Positions 44,088-55,222 of a DNA stretch of 64,000 nucleotides are shown here, in pieces. Source of the stretch: Burkholderiaceae bacterium 26 (GTDB taxonomy: Bacteria; Pseudomonadota; Gammaproteobacteria; Burkholderiales; Burkholderiaceae); contig JYOB01000008.1 in assembly GCA_000955795.1 (NCBI GenBank), forward strand, positions 244,561-308,560. The letters are read 5' to 3'. A program made the position numbers and the translations under genes. The notes beneath the pieces were generated by a model, which was not told where the DNA came from, did no database searches, and saw only the letters and a program-made list of their open reading frames with translations. Position 1 is the first letter of the stretch, and each line of letters begins with the position of its first letter.

Positions 44088-45932
44088 TCAGGAAGCTGCC
44101 AGCGCCATGTGCGCAGGCTCTTCCACCACCCGATAGCTTACCGCAGTCAACGGATCGCCCTCGGGGATGTACCGCAGGCGGCGATGGTGGAATCGTGCAA
44201 CGGTGCTGCGGTGTGCCACGCTGACGATGGTCACATCAGGCATCGATTCGAGCATCAGGCTGTACATGAACGCCTCGGTATCTTCGTCGAGTGCGCTGGT
44301 GGCCTCGTCGAGGAAGAGGTAATCGGGGCGCTGCAGCAACGCCCGCGCAAAAGCCAGGCGCTGCTGCTCACCGGGGGACAGGCGCAGGCTCCAGTTGCTC
44401 ACCTCATCCAACAGGTCGGTCAGTGCCGGCAACCGGCACGCGTTCAGCACCTGGGTCAGACGCTCAGCGGTGTACTGGGTGGCCAAATCCGGATACGAAA
44501 GCGCATCGGCCAGCGTGCCAGACGGCAAATAGCTACGCTGCGGCAGAAACAGCACGCGGGCATCGTCGGGCACCTCGATGCGGCCGCTGCCATACGGCCA
44601 GATGCCGGCCACCGCGCGCACCAGCGTGCTTTTGCCGCAGCCCGACGGACCGTTGACGAGTACGCGCTCACCGCGTGCGAGCGTCATGTCGAAGGGCTCG
44701 ACCAGCAGATCTTCGGGCTTGCGGTTTGGGAGGTTCAGCGCAAGGGCGCGGGCTTCGATAGCGGGTACGGCTGCGATTTCGACCTCGACATCGCGCACGC
44801 CGGCGCGGTGCTCTTCTTCACGCTCGGCGGCGCGGATGGCGCGCTGGAATTCGATCAACCGATTGGTGGAAGCTTTCCAGGTGACCAGCGTGCCATAGTT
44901 GTCAACGAACCACGACATCGCGCCCTGCACCTGACCGTACGCGGTAGCAATCTCCATCATGCCGCCCAGCGTGAGCGTACCGCCAAAGTAACGCGGCGCG
45001 GAGACCAGGAACGGGAAGATGATGGCGAACTGCCCATAGCCTGAGCTGGCAAAGTTCAGGCGTCGGGTGTAGTCCATCAGCTGGTTCCAGTTTGCACGAA
45101 TACGCTCGAAGCGACCACGCAGAATAGCCTTCTCGGTCGGCTCGCCTCGGTAGAGCGCAATGCTCTCGCTGTTCTCGCGCACACGCACAAGCAGGAAACG
45201 GAAATACGCCTCATAGCGTTCCTGCTGGAACGACAGACCGATCAACGGTCGACCCACAAAATGGATGGCCACTGAGCAGACTAGCGAATACAGCAAGGCA
45301 AACCACACCATATAGCCGGGGATGACGAAGTCGTGCCCGCCCAACGCGAACGCCAGCGGCCCCGAGACCGTCCACAGGAGACCGAAGAACGTCACCAGCG
45401 TGACGGCGGAGTTGAAGAAACCCAACGCCAGTGCCACGGTGGCATCTGTGAAGTTGCGCAGGTCGTCGGCGATCCGCTGATCGGGGTTGTCGGCAGTATG
45501 GGTCTGCTCCAGCCGGTAGAAGGCCTGCTTACCGAGCCAGTTGTCGAGGAAGTTGCCGGTGATCCACGTCCGCCAGCGCATGCGCAGCATCATCGTGTAG
45601 TACTGACGCAGCACGGAGGCGATGATGATCAGCGCGGCGATCCACGAGAAGCGACCGAGCTGGTGCCAGAACTCCGCCTTATCCTTCTGCTGCAGCGTGT
45701 TGTAGAAGAGCCGGTTCCAGTCGGTGAACAACACGTTCATGTAGACCGTGAACAGGCTGAGCGCGACCACCACTGCAAGCAGACCCCAGGCCTTGTAGCG
45801 ATCTTCGGAAAACCAGTAGGGCTTGATGAGTTGCCAAGTCTCCGAGAGATTCAGCCGCCCATGGTGGACGGTCAATTCGGAGATGGAATCCTTGTGGGAA
45901 TCGGGCGTGGCGGCGGTGCGCGGTGTCGTCAT
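44088..45932 (-). CDS. SbmA/BacA-like ABC transporter, fused permease and ATPase (ABCD type)
   Basis: A 614-residue half-transporter. An SbmA/BacA-type transmembrane domain with about six helices covers residues 35-330 ([15 protein letters not shown], then N-P-D-Q-R-I-A-D-D). The ATPase domain follows with [23 protein letters not shown] and [12 protein letters not shown]. Bacterial relatives such as YddA and Rv1819c move peptides, vitamin B12 or very-long-chain lipids; the substrate here is unknown. It heads the DUF971-ubiE run. Confidence 0.87.
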   Translation of the reverse strand: MTTPRTAATPDSHKDSISELTVHHGRLNLSETWQLIKPYWFSEDRYKAWGLLAVVVALSLFTVYMNVLFTDWNRLFYNTLQQKDKAEFWHQLGRFSWIAALIIIASVLRQYYTMMLRMRWRTWITGNFLDNWLGKQAFYRLEQTHTADNPDQRIADDLRNFTDATVALALGFFNSAVTLVTFFGLLWTVSGPLAFALGGHDFVIPGYMVWFALLYSLVCSVAIHFVGRPLIGLSFQQERYEAYFRFLLVRVRENSESIALYRGEPTEKAILRGRFERIRANWNQLMDYTRRLNFASSGYGQFAIIFPFLVSAPRYFGGTLTLGGMMEIATAYGQVQGAMSWFVDNYGTLVTWKASTNRLIEFQRAIRAAEREEEHRAGVRDVEVEIAAVPAIEARALALNLPNRKPEDLLVEPFDMTLARGERVLVNGPSGCGKSTLVRAVAGIWPYGSGRIEVPDDARVLFLPQRSYLPSGTLADALSYPDLATQYTAERLTQVLNACRLPALTDLLDEVSNWSLRLSPGEQQRLAFARALLQRPDYLFLDEATSALDEDTEAFMYSLMLESMPDVTIVSVAHRSTVARFHHRRLRYIPEGDPLTAVSYRVVEEPAHMALAAS

Positions 45933-46047
45933 GGCGAGGGCGTTGGCGCAACAGAAAGAGAGTCAGACGTCCTGCGCGCCATAGGGGTTCCGCGCACGAC
46001 GTGGCGATGCGTTACCAGGCGTCACCCGACGCTATCGCCCACGGGGC

Positions 46048-46491
46048 TCAAGCGTCGGCGAGCGCCGCTTGGAGCGCGTACGACAACGCCGGCAACTTAG
46101 CCGTGATCTCGGCCATGCGAGCGGTATCGGGCGCGCGCTGGTCGGGGCCCCACACGGCTTCTGGAAAATGTGTGTCCCACCGATAGCGCGGGATGACGTG
46201 CCAATGCAGATGCGGCACGAAATTGCCGAAGCTGGCGAGATTGATCTTGTCCGGGGCCAGTTCGGCGCGCAGCACACGCTCAACACGGGTGACGACTTCC
46301 ATCAGCCAGTGGCGGTCGGCATCAGACAAGTCGGTCTGCTCGGCCACGTGGTCGTTCCAGATGACACGGCAGAAGCCGGGGAAGCGCGCATGCTCGACCA
46401 GCACCACGCGCGCCTTGGCATTACGCCAGACAGGCTCGCCGCCATCCGCCTCGCACAGCGCGCAGCCTGGCGTCCGTTCGGTCGTCGTCAC
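46048..46491 (-). CDS. HIT-family protein
   Basis: A 147-residue nucleotide hydrolase or transferase of the histidine triad family. The triad H-L-H-W-H lies at residues 94-98, and C-A-L-C near residue 10 starts the protein. The start is a GTG at 46491 that overlaps the TGA stop of the large FAD/Fe-S gene (GTGA), so translation is probably coupled. The longer frame upstream lies inside that gene and is rejected. Confidence 0.87.
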   Translation of the reverse strand: MTTTERTPGCALCEADGGEPVWRNAKARVVLVEHARFPGFCRVIWNDHVAEQTDLSDADRHWLMEVVTRVERVLRAELAPDKINLASFGNFVPHLHWHVIPRYRWDTHFPEAVWGPDQRAPDTARMAEITAKLPALSYALQAALADA

Positions 46492-49400
46492 ACCAGCACG
46501 CGCTCGATGCCGCCGGCGTTGGCCTGCGCAACGTAGTCCTGCAGCCAGGTCTCTCCGAGCACATGGCGCGCCATCTCGACCACGATGTAGTCGGCCTGCA
46601 CCGAGACATCTTCGGTGTAGCGCGACAGGCCCTGCAAACACGCCGGGCAGCTCGTGAGGATCTTCACGTCGCCGTTGAACGCCTCGCCCTGGCCGTTGGT
46701 CTGCCCAAGGCTGCGCAGCTTGTCGGCGCCCTTCTGCATCTCCTCTTCCTTGCGGAAGCGGACCTGCGTGGAGATGTCCGGTCGTGAGATCGCCAGCGTG
46801 CCCGACTCCCCGCAGCAGCGATCGTTCTTCTCGATCGCACGGGTCTGACCGTCGGCGCCGATGTTGCCGCCCATCAGCTGGTTGACCAGCTTGGTCGGGT
46901 CCATGGTCTTGATCGGGGTGTGGCAGGGGTCGTGATACATGTACCGCGTGCCCTGCACACCGTCGATCTTCACGCCCTTCTCCAGCAGGTATTCGTGAAT
47001 GTCGATGATCCGGCAACCCGGGAAGATCTTGTCGAATTCATATCCGGCAAGCTGGTCGTAGCAGGTGCCGCAGCTCACCACCACCGTCTTGATGTCGAGG
47101 TAGTTGAGCGTGTTGGCCACGCGGTGGAACAGCACGCGGTTGTCGGTGACGATCTTCTCGGCCTTGTCGAACTGGCCGGTGCCGCGCTGCGGATAACCGC
47201 AGCACAGGTAGCCCGGCGGCAGCACCGTTTGCACGCCGGCGTGCCACAGCATTGCCTGCGTGGCCAGGCCCACCTGCGAGAACAGGCGCTCCGAACCGCA
47301 ACCCGGGAAGTAGAAGACCGCCTCGCTGTCCGGCGTGGTCGCCTTCGGGTTGCGGATGATCGGGACGATCTCGTTGTCCTCGATGTCCAGCAACGCGCGC
47401 GCGGTCTTCTTGGGCAGGTTGCCCGGCATCTTCTTGTTGATGAAGTGAATCACCTGCTCGCGCACCGGCGGCTTGCCCACCGTGGCAGGCGGACGAGCGG
47501 TCTGCTTCTTGGCGAACTTCTTCAGGATATCGTTGCCCAGACGCTGCGCCTTGTAGCCCCAGTCGAACATCACCTTGCGCGTGAGGTTGATCGTCTCGGG
47601 GTTGGTCGCGTTCAGGTAGAACATCGCCGCTGCGGTGCCGGGGTTGAACTTCTTCTGCCCCATCTTGCGCAGCAGGTTGCGCATGTTCATCGACACATCG
47701 CCGAAGTCGATCTTGACCGGGCACGGCGTCACGCACTTGTGGCAGACCGTGCAGTGGTCGCCCACATCGGCAAATTCTTCCCAGTGCTTGACCGACACGC
47801 CGCGGCGCGTCTGCTCTTCGTACAGGAAGGCCTCGATGAGCAGCGAGGTGGCAAGAATCTTGTTGCGCGGGCTGTAGAGCAGGTTGGCGCGCGGCACGTG
47901 CGTGGCGCACACCGGCTTGCATTTGCCGCAGCGCAGGCAGTCCTTGATCGACTCCGAGATGGCGCCGATGTCGCTCTGCTGCATGATGATCGACTCGTGC
48001 CCCATCAGGCCGAACGACGGCGTATAGGCGTTGCGCAGATCAGCAGCCAGACCTTGCGGGTCGTTGATGTCGCGCAGCAGCTTGCCCTTGTTGAATCGGC
48101 CGTTCGGGTCGACACGGCGCTTGTAGGCAGCAAAGTCGGCGATTTCTTCGTCGGTGAGGAATTCCAGCTTGGTGATGCCGATGCCGTGCTCGCCCGAAAT
48201 CACACCGTCCAGCGAACGCGCGAGCGTCATGATGCGGGCCACCGCCTTGTGGGCGTCCTGCAGCATGTCGTAGTCATCCGAGTTCACGGGGATGTTGGTG
48301 TGCACGTTGCCGTCGCCGGCGTGCATGTGCAGCGCCACGAACACGCGGCCGCGCAGCACCTTCTTGTGGATCGCCTGGGCCTCGTCGAGGATCGGCTTGA
48401 ACTCGCCACCGTTGAAGATCTTGCGCAGCTCGGCGCGAATCTCCGCCTTCCACGACACGCGAATCGTACGATCCTGCAGCAGGTGGAACAGGTTCGCCTC
48501 GGGCTGATTCACCAGACGGTCGTCGATGGTCTGCGCCAGATAGCCCAGGCCGAGGCCAATGAGGCTAGCGCGCGCAGCCGTAACGGGCGTGTCGAGATGG
48601 TCCAGCAGGTATTGCCAACGTGCACGCGTGGCACGCAGCAGCTGCTGCGCCTGTTGCACGCGGTCTTCCAGCAATTCGGCGCTGGGGATCTCGTTGGCGT
48701 CGTCGGTGCGGCCGAGCGGCAGGTTGCTGCCGGCGAAGAAATCGAGCAGCGCGTCGGTCAGCTTGAGCTTGCTCTTGATCGACAGCTCGATGTTGATGCG
48801 CTCGATGCCGTCGGTGTACTCGCCCATGCGATTGAGCGGAATCACCACGTCTTCGTTGATCTTGAAGGCGTTGGTGTGCTTCGCAATCGCCGCTGTGCGC
48901 GAGCGGTCCAGCCAGAACTTCTTGCGTGCCTCGGGGCTCACGGCCACGAAACCTTCGCCGCTCTTGCCGTTGGCCAGGCGGATCACCTCCGACGTGGCGC
49001 GCGCCACGGCATCATCGTCGTCGCCGACGATGTCACCGATCAGCACCATCTTCGGAAACGCGTTGCGCTTGCTCTTGGTGGCGTAGCCGACCGCGCGCAG
49101 GTAGCGCTCGTCCAGGTGCTCCAGACCGGCGAGGATCGCGCCGCCGGGCTTCTTGGTCTCGGCGTCGAGGTAATCCTTGATCTCGACGATGCTCGGGATC
49201 GCGTCGCGCGCCTGGCCGAAGAACTCCAGGCACACCGTGCGGATCGACTTGGGCATGCGGTGCAGAATCCAGCGCGCGCTCGTGATGATGCCGTCGCAGC
49301 CTTCCTTCTGCACGCCGGGCAGGCCGGCCAGGAACTTGTCGGTGACGTCCTTGCCGAGCCCTTCCTTGCGGAACTTGCGGCCTTCGATGGTGAGCGTTTC

Positions 49401-50522
49401 GGTGCGCAGCAGCTTGGCGCCGACCGGCGCATTGCCATCGAACCACTTCAGCTCGAACGTGACGACCGGCGCGTCGTGAATCTTGCCGAGGTTGTGATTG
49501 AGGCGCTGGACTTCGAGCCAGTTGCCATCCGGATCCACCATGCGCCACCAGGCGAGGTTATCCAGCGCGGTACCCCACAGCACAGCCTTCTTGCCGCCCG
49601 CGTTCATGGCGACGTTGCCGCCAATGCACGACGCGTCGATCGAGGTCGGGTCCACGGCGAAGACGAGACCGGCCTTGTCTGCCGCATCGGCCACACGGCG
49701 CGTCACCACGCCGGCGCCCGAGTAGATGGTCGCCACGGGATGGTCAACGCCAGGCAGGTCGGTCATCTCGACCGCGTCCAGACGCTCCAGCTTTTCCGTA
49801 TTGATGACGGCCGAGAACGGCGTGAGCGGCACGGCGCCGCCGGTGTAGCCAGTGCCGCCTCCGCGCGGGATGATGGTCAGACCCAGTTCGAAGCAGCCCT
49901 TGACGATCCCGGCGATCTCTTCTTCCGTATCGGGCGTGAGCACAACGAACGGATATTCGACGCGCCAGTCGGTGGCGTCGGTCACGTGCGACACGCGCGA
50001 CAGGCCGTCGAACTTGATGTTGTCCTTCGCGGTGACGCGGCCGAGCACCTTCTGGGCGCGACGGCGCAGGTCGTACACCTGGGCGAATTCTTCCTGGAAC
50101 GCCTTGACGGCACGGCGGGCATGCACGACCAGTTGCTCGACCTTGCTGGCACGCTCGTCGCCCACCGGATCGTGGTGCGAATCGTGGTCGGCCACACGGC
50201 GCTTCTCGATCTCTGCCAGGCGGTGATTGAGTGCGTCGATCAGCATCTGCCGGCGCTTCGGGTTATCGAGCAGGTCGTCCTGCAGATAGGGGTTGCGGCG
50301 CACCACCCAGACGTCGCCCAACACTTCGTACAGCATGCGTGCCGATCGGCCGGTGCGGCGTTCGGCGCGCAGTTCGTCCAGAATCTGCCACGCGGACTCG
50401 CCCAGCAAACGGATGACGATTTCCCGATCCGAGAACGAGGTGTAGTTGTAGGGAATCTCGCGCAGCCGGGGCGCAGCGTCCTGCGCCGTGAGTTTGGCGT
50501 CGATCAGAAGTGGGGCATTCAT
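46488..50522 (-). CDS. FAD-linked oxidase/Fe-S oxidoreductase fusion with DUF3683
   Basis: A 1344-residue D-lactate- or glycolate-oxidase-like dehydrogenase. A DUF3683 domain at the N-terminus (about 1-185) is followed by the FAD-binding domain (188-400; [11 protein letters not shown] near 219) and a FAD-oxidase C-terminal domain to about residue 830. Two 4Fe-4S motifs are [11 protein letters not shown] near 860 and [12 protein letters not shown] near 922. Two CCG domains follow (F-P-G-C-G near 1070, C-C-G-Y-P near 1105 and C-C-G-E-S-G near 1233). It joins the roles of GlcD and GlcF in one chain. The substrate is unproven. Confidence 0.9.
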   Translation of the reverse strand: MNAPLLIDAKLTAQDAAPRLREIPYNYTSFSDREIVIRLLGESAWQILDELRAERRTGRSARMLYEVLGDVWVVRRNPYLQDDLLDNPKRRQMLIDALNHRLAEIEKRRVADHDSHHDPVGDERASKVEQLVVHARRAVKAFQEEFAQVYDLRRRAQKVLGRVTAKDNIKFDGLSRVSHVTDATDWRVEYPFVVLTPDTEEEIAGIVKGCFELGLTIIPRGGGTGYTGGAVPLTPFSAVINTEKLERLDAVEMTDLPGVDHPVATIYSGAGVVTRRVADAADKAGLVFAVDPTSIDASCIGGNVAMNAGGKKAVLWGTALDNLAWWRMVDPDGNWLEVQRLNHNLGKIHDAPVVTFELKWFDGNAPVGAKLLRTETLTIEGRKFRKEGLGKDVTDKFLAGLPGVQKEGCDGIITSARWILHRMPKSIRTVCLEFFGQARDAIPSIVEIKDYLDAETKKPGGAILAGLEHLDERYLRAVGYATKSKRNAFPKMVLIGDIVGDDDDAVARATSEVIRLANGKSGEGFVAVSPEARKKFWLDRSRTAAIAKHTNAFKINEDVVIPLNRMGEYTDGIERINIELSIKSKLKLTDALLDFFAGSNLPLGRTDDANEIPSAELLEDRVQQAQQLLRATRARWQYLLDHLDTPVTAARASLIGLGLGYLAQTIDDRLVNQPEANLFHLLQDRTIRVSWKAEIRAELRKIFNGGEFKPILDEAQAIHKKVLRGRVFVALHMHAGDGNVHTNIPVNSDDYDMLQDAHKAVARIMTLARSLDGVISGEHGIGITKLEFLTDEEIADFAAYKRRVDPNGRFNKGKLLRDINDPQGLAADLRNAYTPSFGLMGHESIIMQQSDIGAISESIKDCLRCGKCKPVCATHVPRANLLYSPRNKILATSLLIEAFLYEEQTRRGVSVKHWEEFADVGDHCTVCHKCVTPCPVKIDFGDVSMNMRNLLRKMGQKKFNPGTAAAMFYLNATNPETINLTRKVMFDWGYKAQRLGNDILKKFAKKQTARPPATVGKPPVREQVIHFINKKMPGNLPKKTARALLDIEDNEIVPIIRNPKATTPDSEAVFYFPGCGSERLFSQVGLATQAMLWHAGVQTVLPPGYLCCGYPQRGTGQFDKAEKIVTDNRVLFHRVANTLNYLDIKTVVVSCGTCYDQLAGYEFDKIFPGCRIIDIHEYLLEKGVKIDGVQGTRYMYHDPCHTPIKTMDPTKLVNQLMGGNIGADGQTRAIEKNDRCCGESGTLAISRPDISTQVRFRKEEEMQKGADKLRSLGQTNGQGEAFNGDVKILTSCPACLQGLSRYTEDVSVQADYIVVEMARHVLGETWLQDYVAQANAGGIERVLV

Positions 50523-50723
50523 GGCGTGCCGCTGGGGAGGGAGGGCGCGGCAAAGAGGGCCCAAGCCGCGCGGTCTTTAAAGGGCGATTGTACTGCAACG
50601 CGCGTCGTTGATGCGTCGCAGCAACGGTATCCCTGCCAGTGATATGGGCGGCAAAACCGTCGCGTTTTCAATGGCTTGCGAAAAGTTTACGGCCGCTAAA
50701 GTGCCGCATGCGCCACGCAAAGG

Positions 50724-51305
50724 TCACATCATCACAGCTTTGATCCAGCCCAGGATGCCGTGCCAGAAGCCGTCCGGCAGGGTCATCAGGGCCGCAGTCA
50801 TGGCCAGATAGCGTAGAAATTTGCCGATGGCCATGTACATGGCGCTGGGCCAGAACTTCAGGCGCAGCCAGCCGGCCAGCGTGCAGAGCGGGTCGCCAAT
50901 GCCGGGCAGCCAAGACACCAGCAGGGACGCTGGCCCGATGCGGCGCATCCAGCGGAAGTATTTCTTGTCGAGCGGGGGCTCGCGGTGGCGCTTGGGGTGC
51001 TGCACATGCTGGGCGTGCTCGGTGTTGTGCTGACGGCGGCGGCGCGCAAGGTGGTAGCGCACCAGCGCCAGCTTGGCCGCGTAGCCCATCCACCAATCGA
51101 CCACGCCGCCCAGTGTGTTGCCGAGCGTGGCCACTACGATGGCCGGCCAGAACATGTCCGGATTGAGCTTGATGTAAGCAAAAACCGCCGGCTCTGAGCC
51201 CAGCGGCAGGAGGGTCGCCGAGATGAAACTGACGACGAAGATGGCAGGCAGCCCGACCTTGGGCAGGGCGAGCGTGGCAAAAAGCGTGTCAATCCACTGT
51301 TCCAT
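50724..51305 (-). CDS. YqaA-type DedA-like membrane protein
   Basis: A 193-residue SNARE-associated/VTT-domain protein. Hydrophobic segments lie at about 15-40 and 55-75, and a reentrant-like region G-P-A-S-L-L-V-S-W-L-P-G-I-G-D-P-L is near residue 130, with further helices at the C-terminus. A basic loop rich in His, Arg and Gln (residues 85-115) is unusual in composition but present in relatives. Members of this family are thought to act in lipid scrambling or transport. Separated from its neighbours by about 60 and 200 bp. Confidence 0.85.
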   Translation of the reverse strand: MEQWIDTLFATLALPKVGLPAIFVVSFISATLLPLGSEPAVFAYIKLNPDMFWPAIVVATLGNTLGGVVDWWMGYAAKLALVRYHLARRRRQHNTEHAQHVQHPKRHREPPLDKKYFRWMRRIGPASLLVSWLPGIGDPLCTLAGWLRLKFWPSAMYMAIGKFLRYLAMTAALMTLPDGFWHGILGWIKAVMM

Positions 51306-51362
51306 GCGGTCGATTGTAGAGGGCGGGCGGTCGCGGCGTCGCTTGGGGGCCTCCCTAGCCGC

Positions 51363-52610
51363 TCAGGCGAAGAACAGGTAGGCGACAAGCACGGCGCCGA
51401 TCAGCCCGATCAGGTCGGCCCACAGCCCGCAGACCAGTGCGTAACGCGTGTCCTTGATGCCAACGCTGCCGAAGTACACGGCCAGCACGTAAAACGTCGT
51501 CTCGGTCGATCCCTGGATGATGGCGGCCAGCTTGCCCTGGAAGGAATCCACGCCGTAAGTCGTCATCACGTCGACCATCAGGCCGCGTGCACCGGCACCG
51601 GACAGCGTCTTCATCAGCCCCACGGGCAGCGCGGGCACAAAACGCGTGTCGATGCCCAGGTGCGCAAACAGCGCGGAAAGCCCCTGCATCAGGAAATCCA
51701 TGCACCCCGCCGCGCGAAACACGGCGATGCCCACGAGCACCGCAACCAGATACGGAACGATGCCGATCGCCACCTGGAAGCCGTCCTTGGCGCCATCGAC
51801 AAAGGTCTCGTACACGTTGATGCGGCGAATTGCCCCGCATACCAGGAACGCCACGACGATGGTGAGGATGGCGCCCGCGCCGATCAGGCCGATCCAGGCG
51901 GCCATCTGCTGCGGCGGAAACTGGCGCAACCACGCAAACAGCAGCCCCATCAGCGCGACGAAGCCGCCGAAATACGCCAGCAGCGCTGGCTTGAACAGAT
52001 TGATGCGCTGATACCACGCCACCGCCGCAATGCCCGCGCAGAAGCCGATGAACGTGGACAGCAAGGTCGGCAGAAAGATGTCTGCCGCGTTGAAGCCGAC
52101 CAGGCCCTGCTTGACTGCCATGGCCTGGCGGATGGCGATGACGGACGTCGGCACCAGCGTCACGCCAGCCGTGTTGAGCACCACAAACATCAACTGCGCA
52201 TCGCTGGCGCGCTGCGGCTGCGGGTTGATCTGCTGCAGCTCCCGCATGGCCTGCAGGCCGAGCGGCGTGGCGGCGTTGTCCAGGCCGAGCACGTTGGCCG
52301 AGACGTTCATCATCATCGCGCCGTTGGCGGGGTGGCCGGCGGGCACCGAAGGAAACAGGTGCCGCATCAGCGGGTTCACGAGACGCGCGAACAGATCGAC
52401 CACGCCGGCGCGCTCGCCCACGCGCATGATGCCCAGCCACAGCGCCATCATGCCGGTCAGGCCGATCGCGATTTCGAAGCCGGTGCGCGCGGCATCGAAC
52501 ATGCCGGTCAGCATGCGGGAAAAGACTTCCATGTCGCCCTGCACCACCTGCACGCATGCGGTAACGAAGGCAACGAGAAAGAAGGCGAGCCAGACGAGGT
52601 TCAGGGCCAC
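51363..52610 (-). CDS. Nucleoside-recognition (SpmA-SpmB-like) fused membrane protein
   Basis: A 415-residue polytopic membrane protein with two Gate/nucleoside-recognition domains. The first covers about residues 40-160 (G-L-T-G-M-M-A-L-W-L-G-I-M-R, then N-V-S-A-N-V-L-G-L-D-N-A-A-T-P) and the second about 270-400 (P-Y-L-V-A-V-L-V-G-I-A-V-F-R, then S-T-E-T-T-F-Y-V-L-A-V-Y-F-G). The order equals SpmA followed by SpmB of spore formers, here in a non-sporulator. The substrate is unknown. Confidence 0.87.
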   Translation of the reverse strand: MALNLVWLAFFLVAFVTACVQVVQGDMEVFSRMLTGMFDAARTGFEIAIGLTGMMALWLGIMRVGERAGVVDLFARLVNPLMRHLFPSVPAGHPANGAMMMNVSANVLGLDNAATPLGLQAMRELQQINPQPQRASDAQLMFVVLNTAGVTLVPTSVIAIRQAMAVKQGLVGFNAADIFLPTLLSTFIGFCAGIAAVAWYQRINLFKPALLAYFGGFVALMGLLFAWLRQFPPQQMAAWIGLIGAGAILTIVVAFLVCGAIRRINVYETFVDGAKDGFQVAIGIVPYLVAVLVGIAVFRAAGCMDFLMQGLSALFAHLGIDTRFVPALPVGLMKTLSGAGARGLMVDVMTTYGVDSFQGKLAAIIQGSTETTFYVLAVYFGSVGIKDTRYALVCGLWADLIGLIGAVLVAYLFFA

Positions 52611-52641
52611 GGGGGTTGCGCGTTGGAATCGGACAAGCCGG

Positions 52642-53559
52642 TCATTGTGCCTGCGGCGGCGTCTCGATCGGATGGATCAAGTGGAAGTTATCGTAGTCGA
52701 CCGACGTGACGCCGCCCTCGTCACGGATGAGGTCGGCATAGCGGTGGTTCCAGCGGATCTCGTCGTGTCGCCAGGAATAGCGCGCCTGCACGGTTTGCGC
52801 CGCGGTCTCGTCGGCGCCCTCGATCGTGAGCAGCAGCAAGGCATCACCCGCCGCGAGCGATTCTGCGGTGGCGCCATGCAGCGGGCTGGTTTCGTCGATG
52901 ACGTGCATCATCACCCAGCCCAGCAGGAAGATCGGATGCTCGCTGCGCTCAAGCTTCAGATCGTGGATCTTGTAGATCGAGTAGCCCTCGGGCGAGACCT
53001 CGTCCTGCATCAGGCGCAGCCGGGCGGTGGCCTCTGCGATGACGTTCTGGCGCGCATTGGCCGCCCGCAGCATCAGCGTGGATCTGCCGTTGAGCGGCCG
53101 CACGACAACATTGCGCGCAAACATGATCTTGGCGCGCGGGCGCGAGAACCGCGCAAATACCAGCCCCGTCGCCATGGCAATGCCCGACATGCCGATGAAG
53201 ATCTCCAGCGTGGCGATGACGTGGGCATAGAGCGTTTGCGGGTGCATGTCGCCGTAACCGACGGTGGCCAGGGTCTCGACACTGAAGAAGAATGCCCCCA
53301 CGAAGCCCGGCGGCGACTGGTTCGCGATCGCGCCGTCGCCCAACGAATACAGCCCCGCGAATACCGCATTGAGCGACAGGAACAGCGTCGCCAGCAGCGC
53401 GAAGAAGGTCGGCCAGTTGACCTCAAGCGCGTGGTGATAAAGGTCACGCCAGCCCAGCGGCGGCATGCCGTAGGCAATGACGTGCTGCGTGCCGGACCAG
53501 ACTTTTCGGCCCCGACGCGCGCGTCCGGCACGCTCGGAGGAAGACGACGGGGTGTTCAT
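52642..53559 (-). CDS. KirBac-type inward-rectifier potassium channel
   Basis: A 305-residue channel. A slide-helix region lies at about 35-48, the first membrane helix at about 50-72, and the pore helix and selectivity filter T-V-G-Y-G-D at 99-104. The second membrane helix lies at about 115-140, and a C-terminal immunoglobulin-like cytoplasmic domain (about 150-290) contains the Kir signatures R-P-L-N-G-R-S-T-L-M-L-R and H-P-I-F. It is close to the structurally studied Burkholderia KirBac1.1. The start at 53559 is set by family length and the ATG context. Confidence 0.92.
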   Translation of the reverse strand: MNTPSSSSERAGRARRGRKVWSGTQHVIAYGMPPLGWRDLYHHALEVNWPTFFALLATLFLSLNAVFAGLYSLGDGAIANQSPPGFVGAFFFSVETLATVGYGDMHPQTLYAHVIATLEIFIGMSGIAMATGLVFARFSRPRAKIMFARNVVVRPLNGRSTLMLRAANARQNVIAEATARLRLMQDEVSPEGYSIYKIHDLKLERSEHPIFLLGWVMMHVIDETSPLHGATAESLAAGDALLLLTIEGADETAAQTVQARYSWRHDEIRWNHRYADLIRDEGGVTSVDYDNFHLIHPIETPPQAQ

Positions 53560-53701
53560 GGAGGCCTCTCGCCGATGATGCGCTGCGCCCGCCCGGGCAC
53601 GGCCGGGGCAGTGTACCGACCGGCACGCGGGTCCGGCAAGGCGGCCCAGGCGCCGCGTGATAGGCTTACGGGCTCTGTTCACGTCCAACCCGGTCCGCAC
53701 C

Positions 53702-55222
53702 ATGGCCATCGATTACCTCAAGAAAATCCTGACTGCGAAGGTCTATGACGTCGCGGTGGAAACCGAGCTGAAGTTCGCGCCAAACCTGTCGGCGCGCACG
53801 GGCAACCGCGTCTACCTCAAGCGCGAGGATGACCAGCCGGTGTTCTCGTTCAAGCTGCGCGGCGCCTACAACAAGATGGCCTCGCTCACGCCGGCCGAGC
53901 GCAAGCGCGGGGTGATTACGGCATCGGCGGGCAACCACGCGCAAGGCGTGGCTTTCAGCGCGGCCCGGATGGAATGCAAGGCCGTGATCTGCATGCCGGT
54001 GACGACGCCGCAGCTCAAGATCGACGGCGTGCGCTCCCGCGGCGGCGAATGGGTCGATGTCGTGCTGCACGGCGAGAGCTATTCCGACGCGTACAACCAC
54101 GCCGCCAAGCTGCAGGAAAAGCACGGCTACACCTTCGTGCACCCGTTCGACGATCCCGACGTGATTGCCGGCCAGGGCACCATCGCCATGGAAATCCTGC
54201 GCCAGCATCCGCAGCCCCTGCATGCCATCTTCTGCTCGATCGGCGGCGGCGGGCTTATCTCGGGCGTTGCGGCCTACGTGAAGGCCGTGCGGCCGGACGT
54301 CAAGGTCATCGGCGTGCAGAGCGTGGATTCCGACGCGATGGCGCGTTCGGTAGCCGCTGGCAAGCGCGTCGAACTGAAGGAAGTGGGCCTGTTTGCCGAC
54401 GGCACCGCGGTGAAGCTGGTGGGCAAGGAAACCTTCCGCATCACGCGCGAGCTGGTCGACGAAATCATCACCGTGGATACGGATGCCATCTGCGCGGCGC
54501 TGAAAGACGTGTTCCAGGACACCCGCAGCCTGCTGGAGCCGTCGGGCGCGCTGGCGCTGGCTGGCCTCAAGCAGTATGCCGAGACGCACAAGCTGAAGAA
54601 CGAATCGCTGGTGGCCGTGGCCAGTGGCGCGAACATGAACTTCGACCGCCTGCGCTTCGTGGCCGAACGCGCCGAAGTGGGCGAGGCGCGTGAAGCCGTG
54701 TTTGCCGTGACGATTCCGGAAGAGCGCGGCAGCTTCAAGCGCTTCTGCGAGCTGGTCGGCTGGTCGCGCAACGTGACGGAGTTCAACTACCGCATTGCCA
54801 GCAAGGACGCAGCGCATATCTTCGTGGGTGTGCAAATCGCGTCGCGCGCAGAGGGCGACAAGATTGCAGAGAACTTCCGCAAGCACGGTTTTCCGACGCT
54901 GGACCTGTCCAACGACGAACTTGCCAAGCAGCACATCCGCTACATGGTGGGCGGGCGTTCGCCGCTGGCGGAGAACGAGCATCTCTATCGTTTCGAGTTT
55001 CCCGAGCGGCCCGGCGCGCTGATGAAGTTCCTATCGAGCATGAGCCCGAACTGGAACATCAGCCTGTTCCACTACCGCAATCAAGGCGCGGATTCGAGCA
55101 ACATCCTCGTCGGCATCCAGGTACCGAAGAACGAGAAGCGCGAGTTCAAGGCGTTCCTAGCCACGCTGGGCTATACCTATTGGGACGAAAGCGAGAACCC
55201 CGTCTACAGCCTGTTTTTGTAA
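53702..55222 (+). CDS. ilvA: Threonine ammonia-lyase, biosynthetic
   Basis: Converts threonine to 2-oxobutanoate, the first committed step to isoleucine. The 506-residue protein has the PLP lysine Lys51 in [10 protein letters not shown], the glycine-rich phosphate loop [10 protein letters not shown] and two C-terminal ACT-like regulatory domains (about 330-506) for isoleucine/valine control. The start at 53702 matches the family. Its TAA stop shares a base with the queF ATG (TAATG), so queF is probably translated from the same mRNA. Confidence 0.95.
   Translation: MAIDYLKKILTAKVYDVAVETELKFAPNLSARTGNRVYLKREDDQPVFSFKLRGAYNKMASLTPAERKRGVITASAGNHAQGVAFSAARMECKAVICMPVTTPQLKIDGVRSRGGEWVDVVLHGESYSDAYNHAAKLQEKHGYTFVHPFDDPDVIAGQGTIAMEILRQHPQPLHAIFCSIGGGGLISGVAAYVKAVRPDVKVIGVQSVDSDAMARSVAAGKRVELKEVGLFADGTAVKLVGKETFRITRELVDEIITVDTDAICAALKDVFQDTRSLLEPSGALALAGLKQYAETHKLKNESLVAVASGANMNFDRLRFVAERAEVGEAREAVFAVTIPEERGSFKRFCELVGWSRNVTEFNYRIASKDAAHIFVGVQIASRAEGDKIAENFRKHGFPTLDLSNDELAKQHIRYMVGGRSPLAENEHLYRFEFPERPGALMKFLSSMSPNWNISLFHYRNQGADSSNILVGIQVPKNEKREFKAFLATLGYTYWDESENPVYSLFL

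Noticed and set aside
46920-50642. A 1240-codon open frame on the plus strand
   Set aside because: It is antisense to the FAD/Fe-S dehydrogenase. Its translation is rich in His, Arg, Val and Gln without any domain, the usual shadow of a GC-rich gene.
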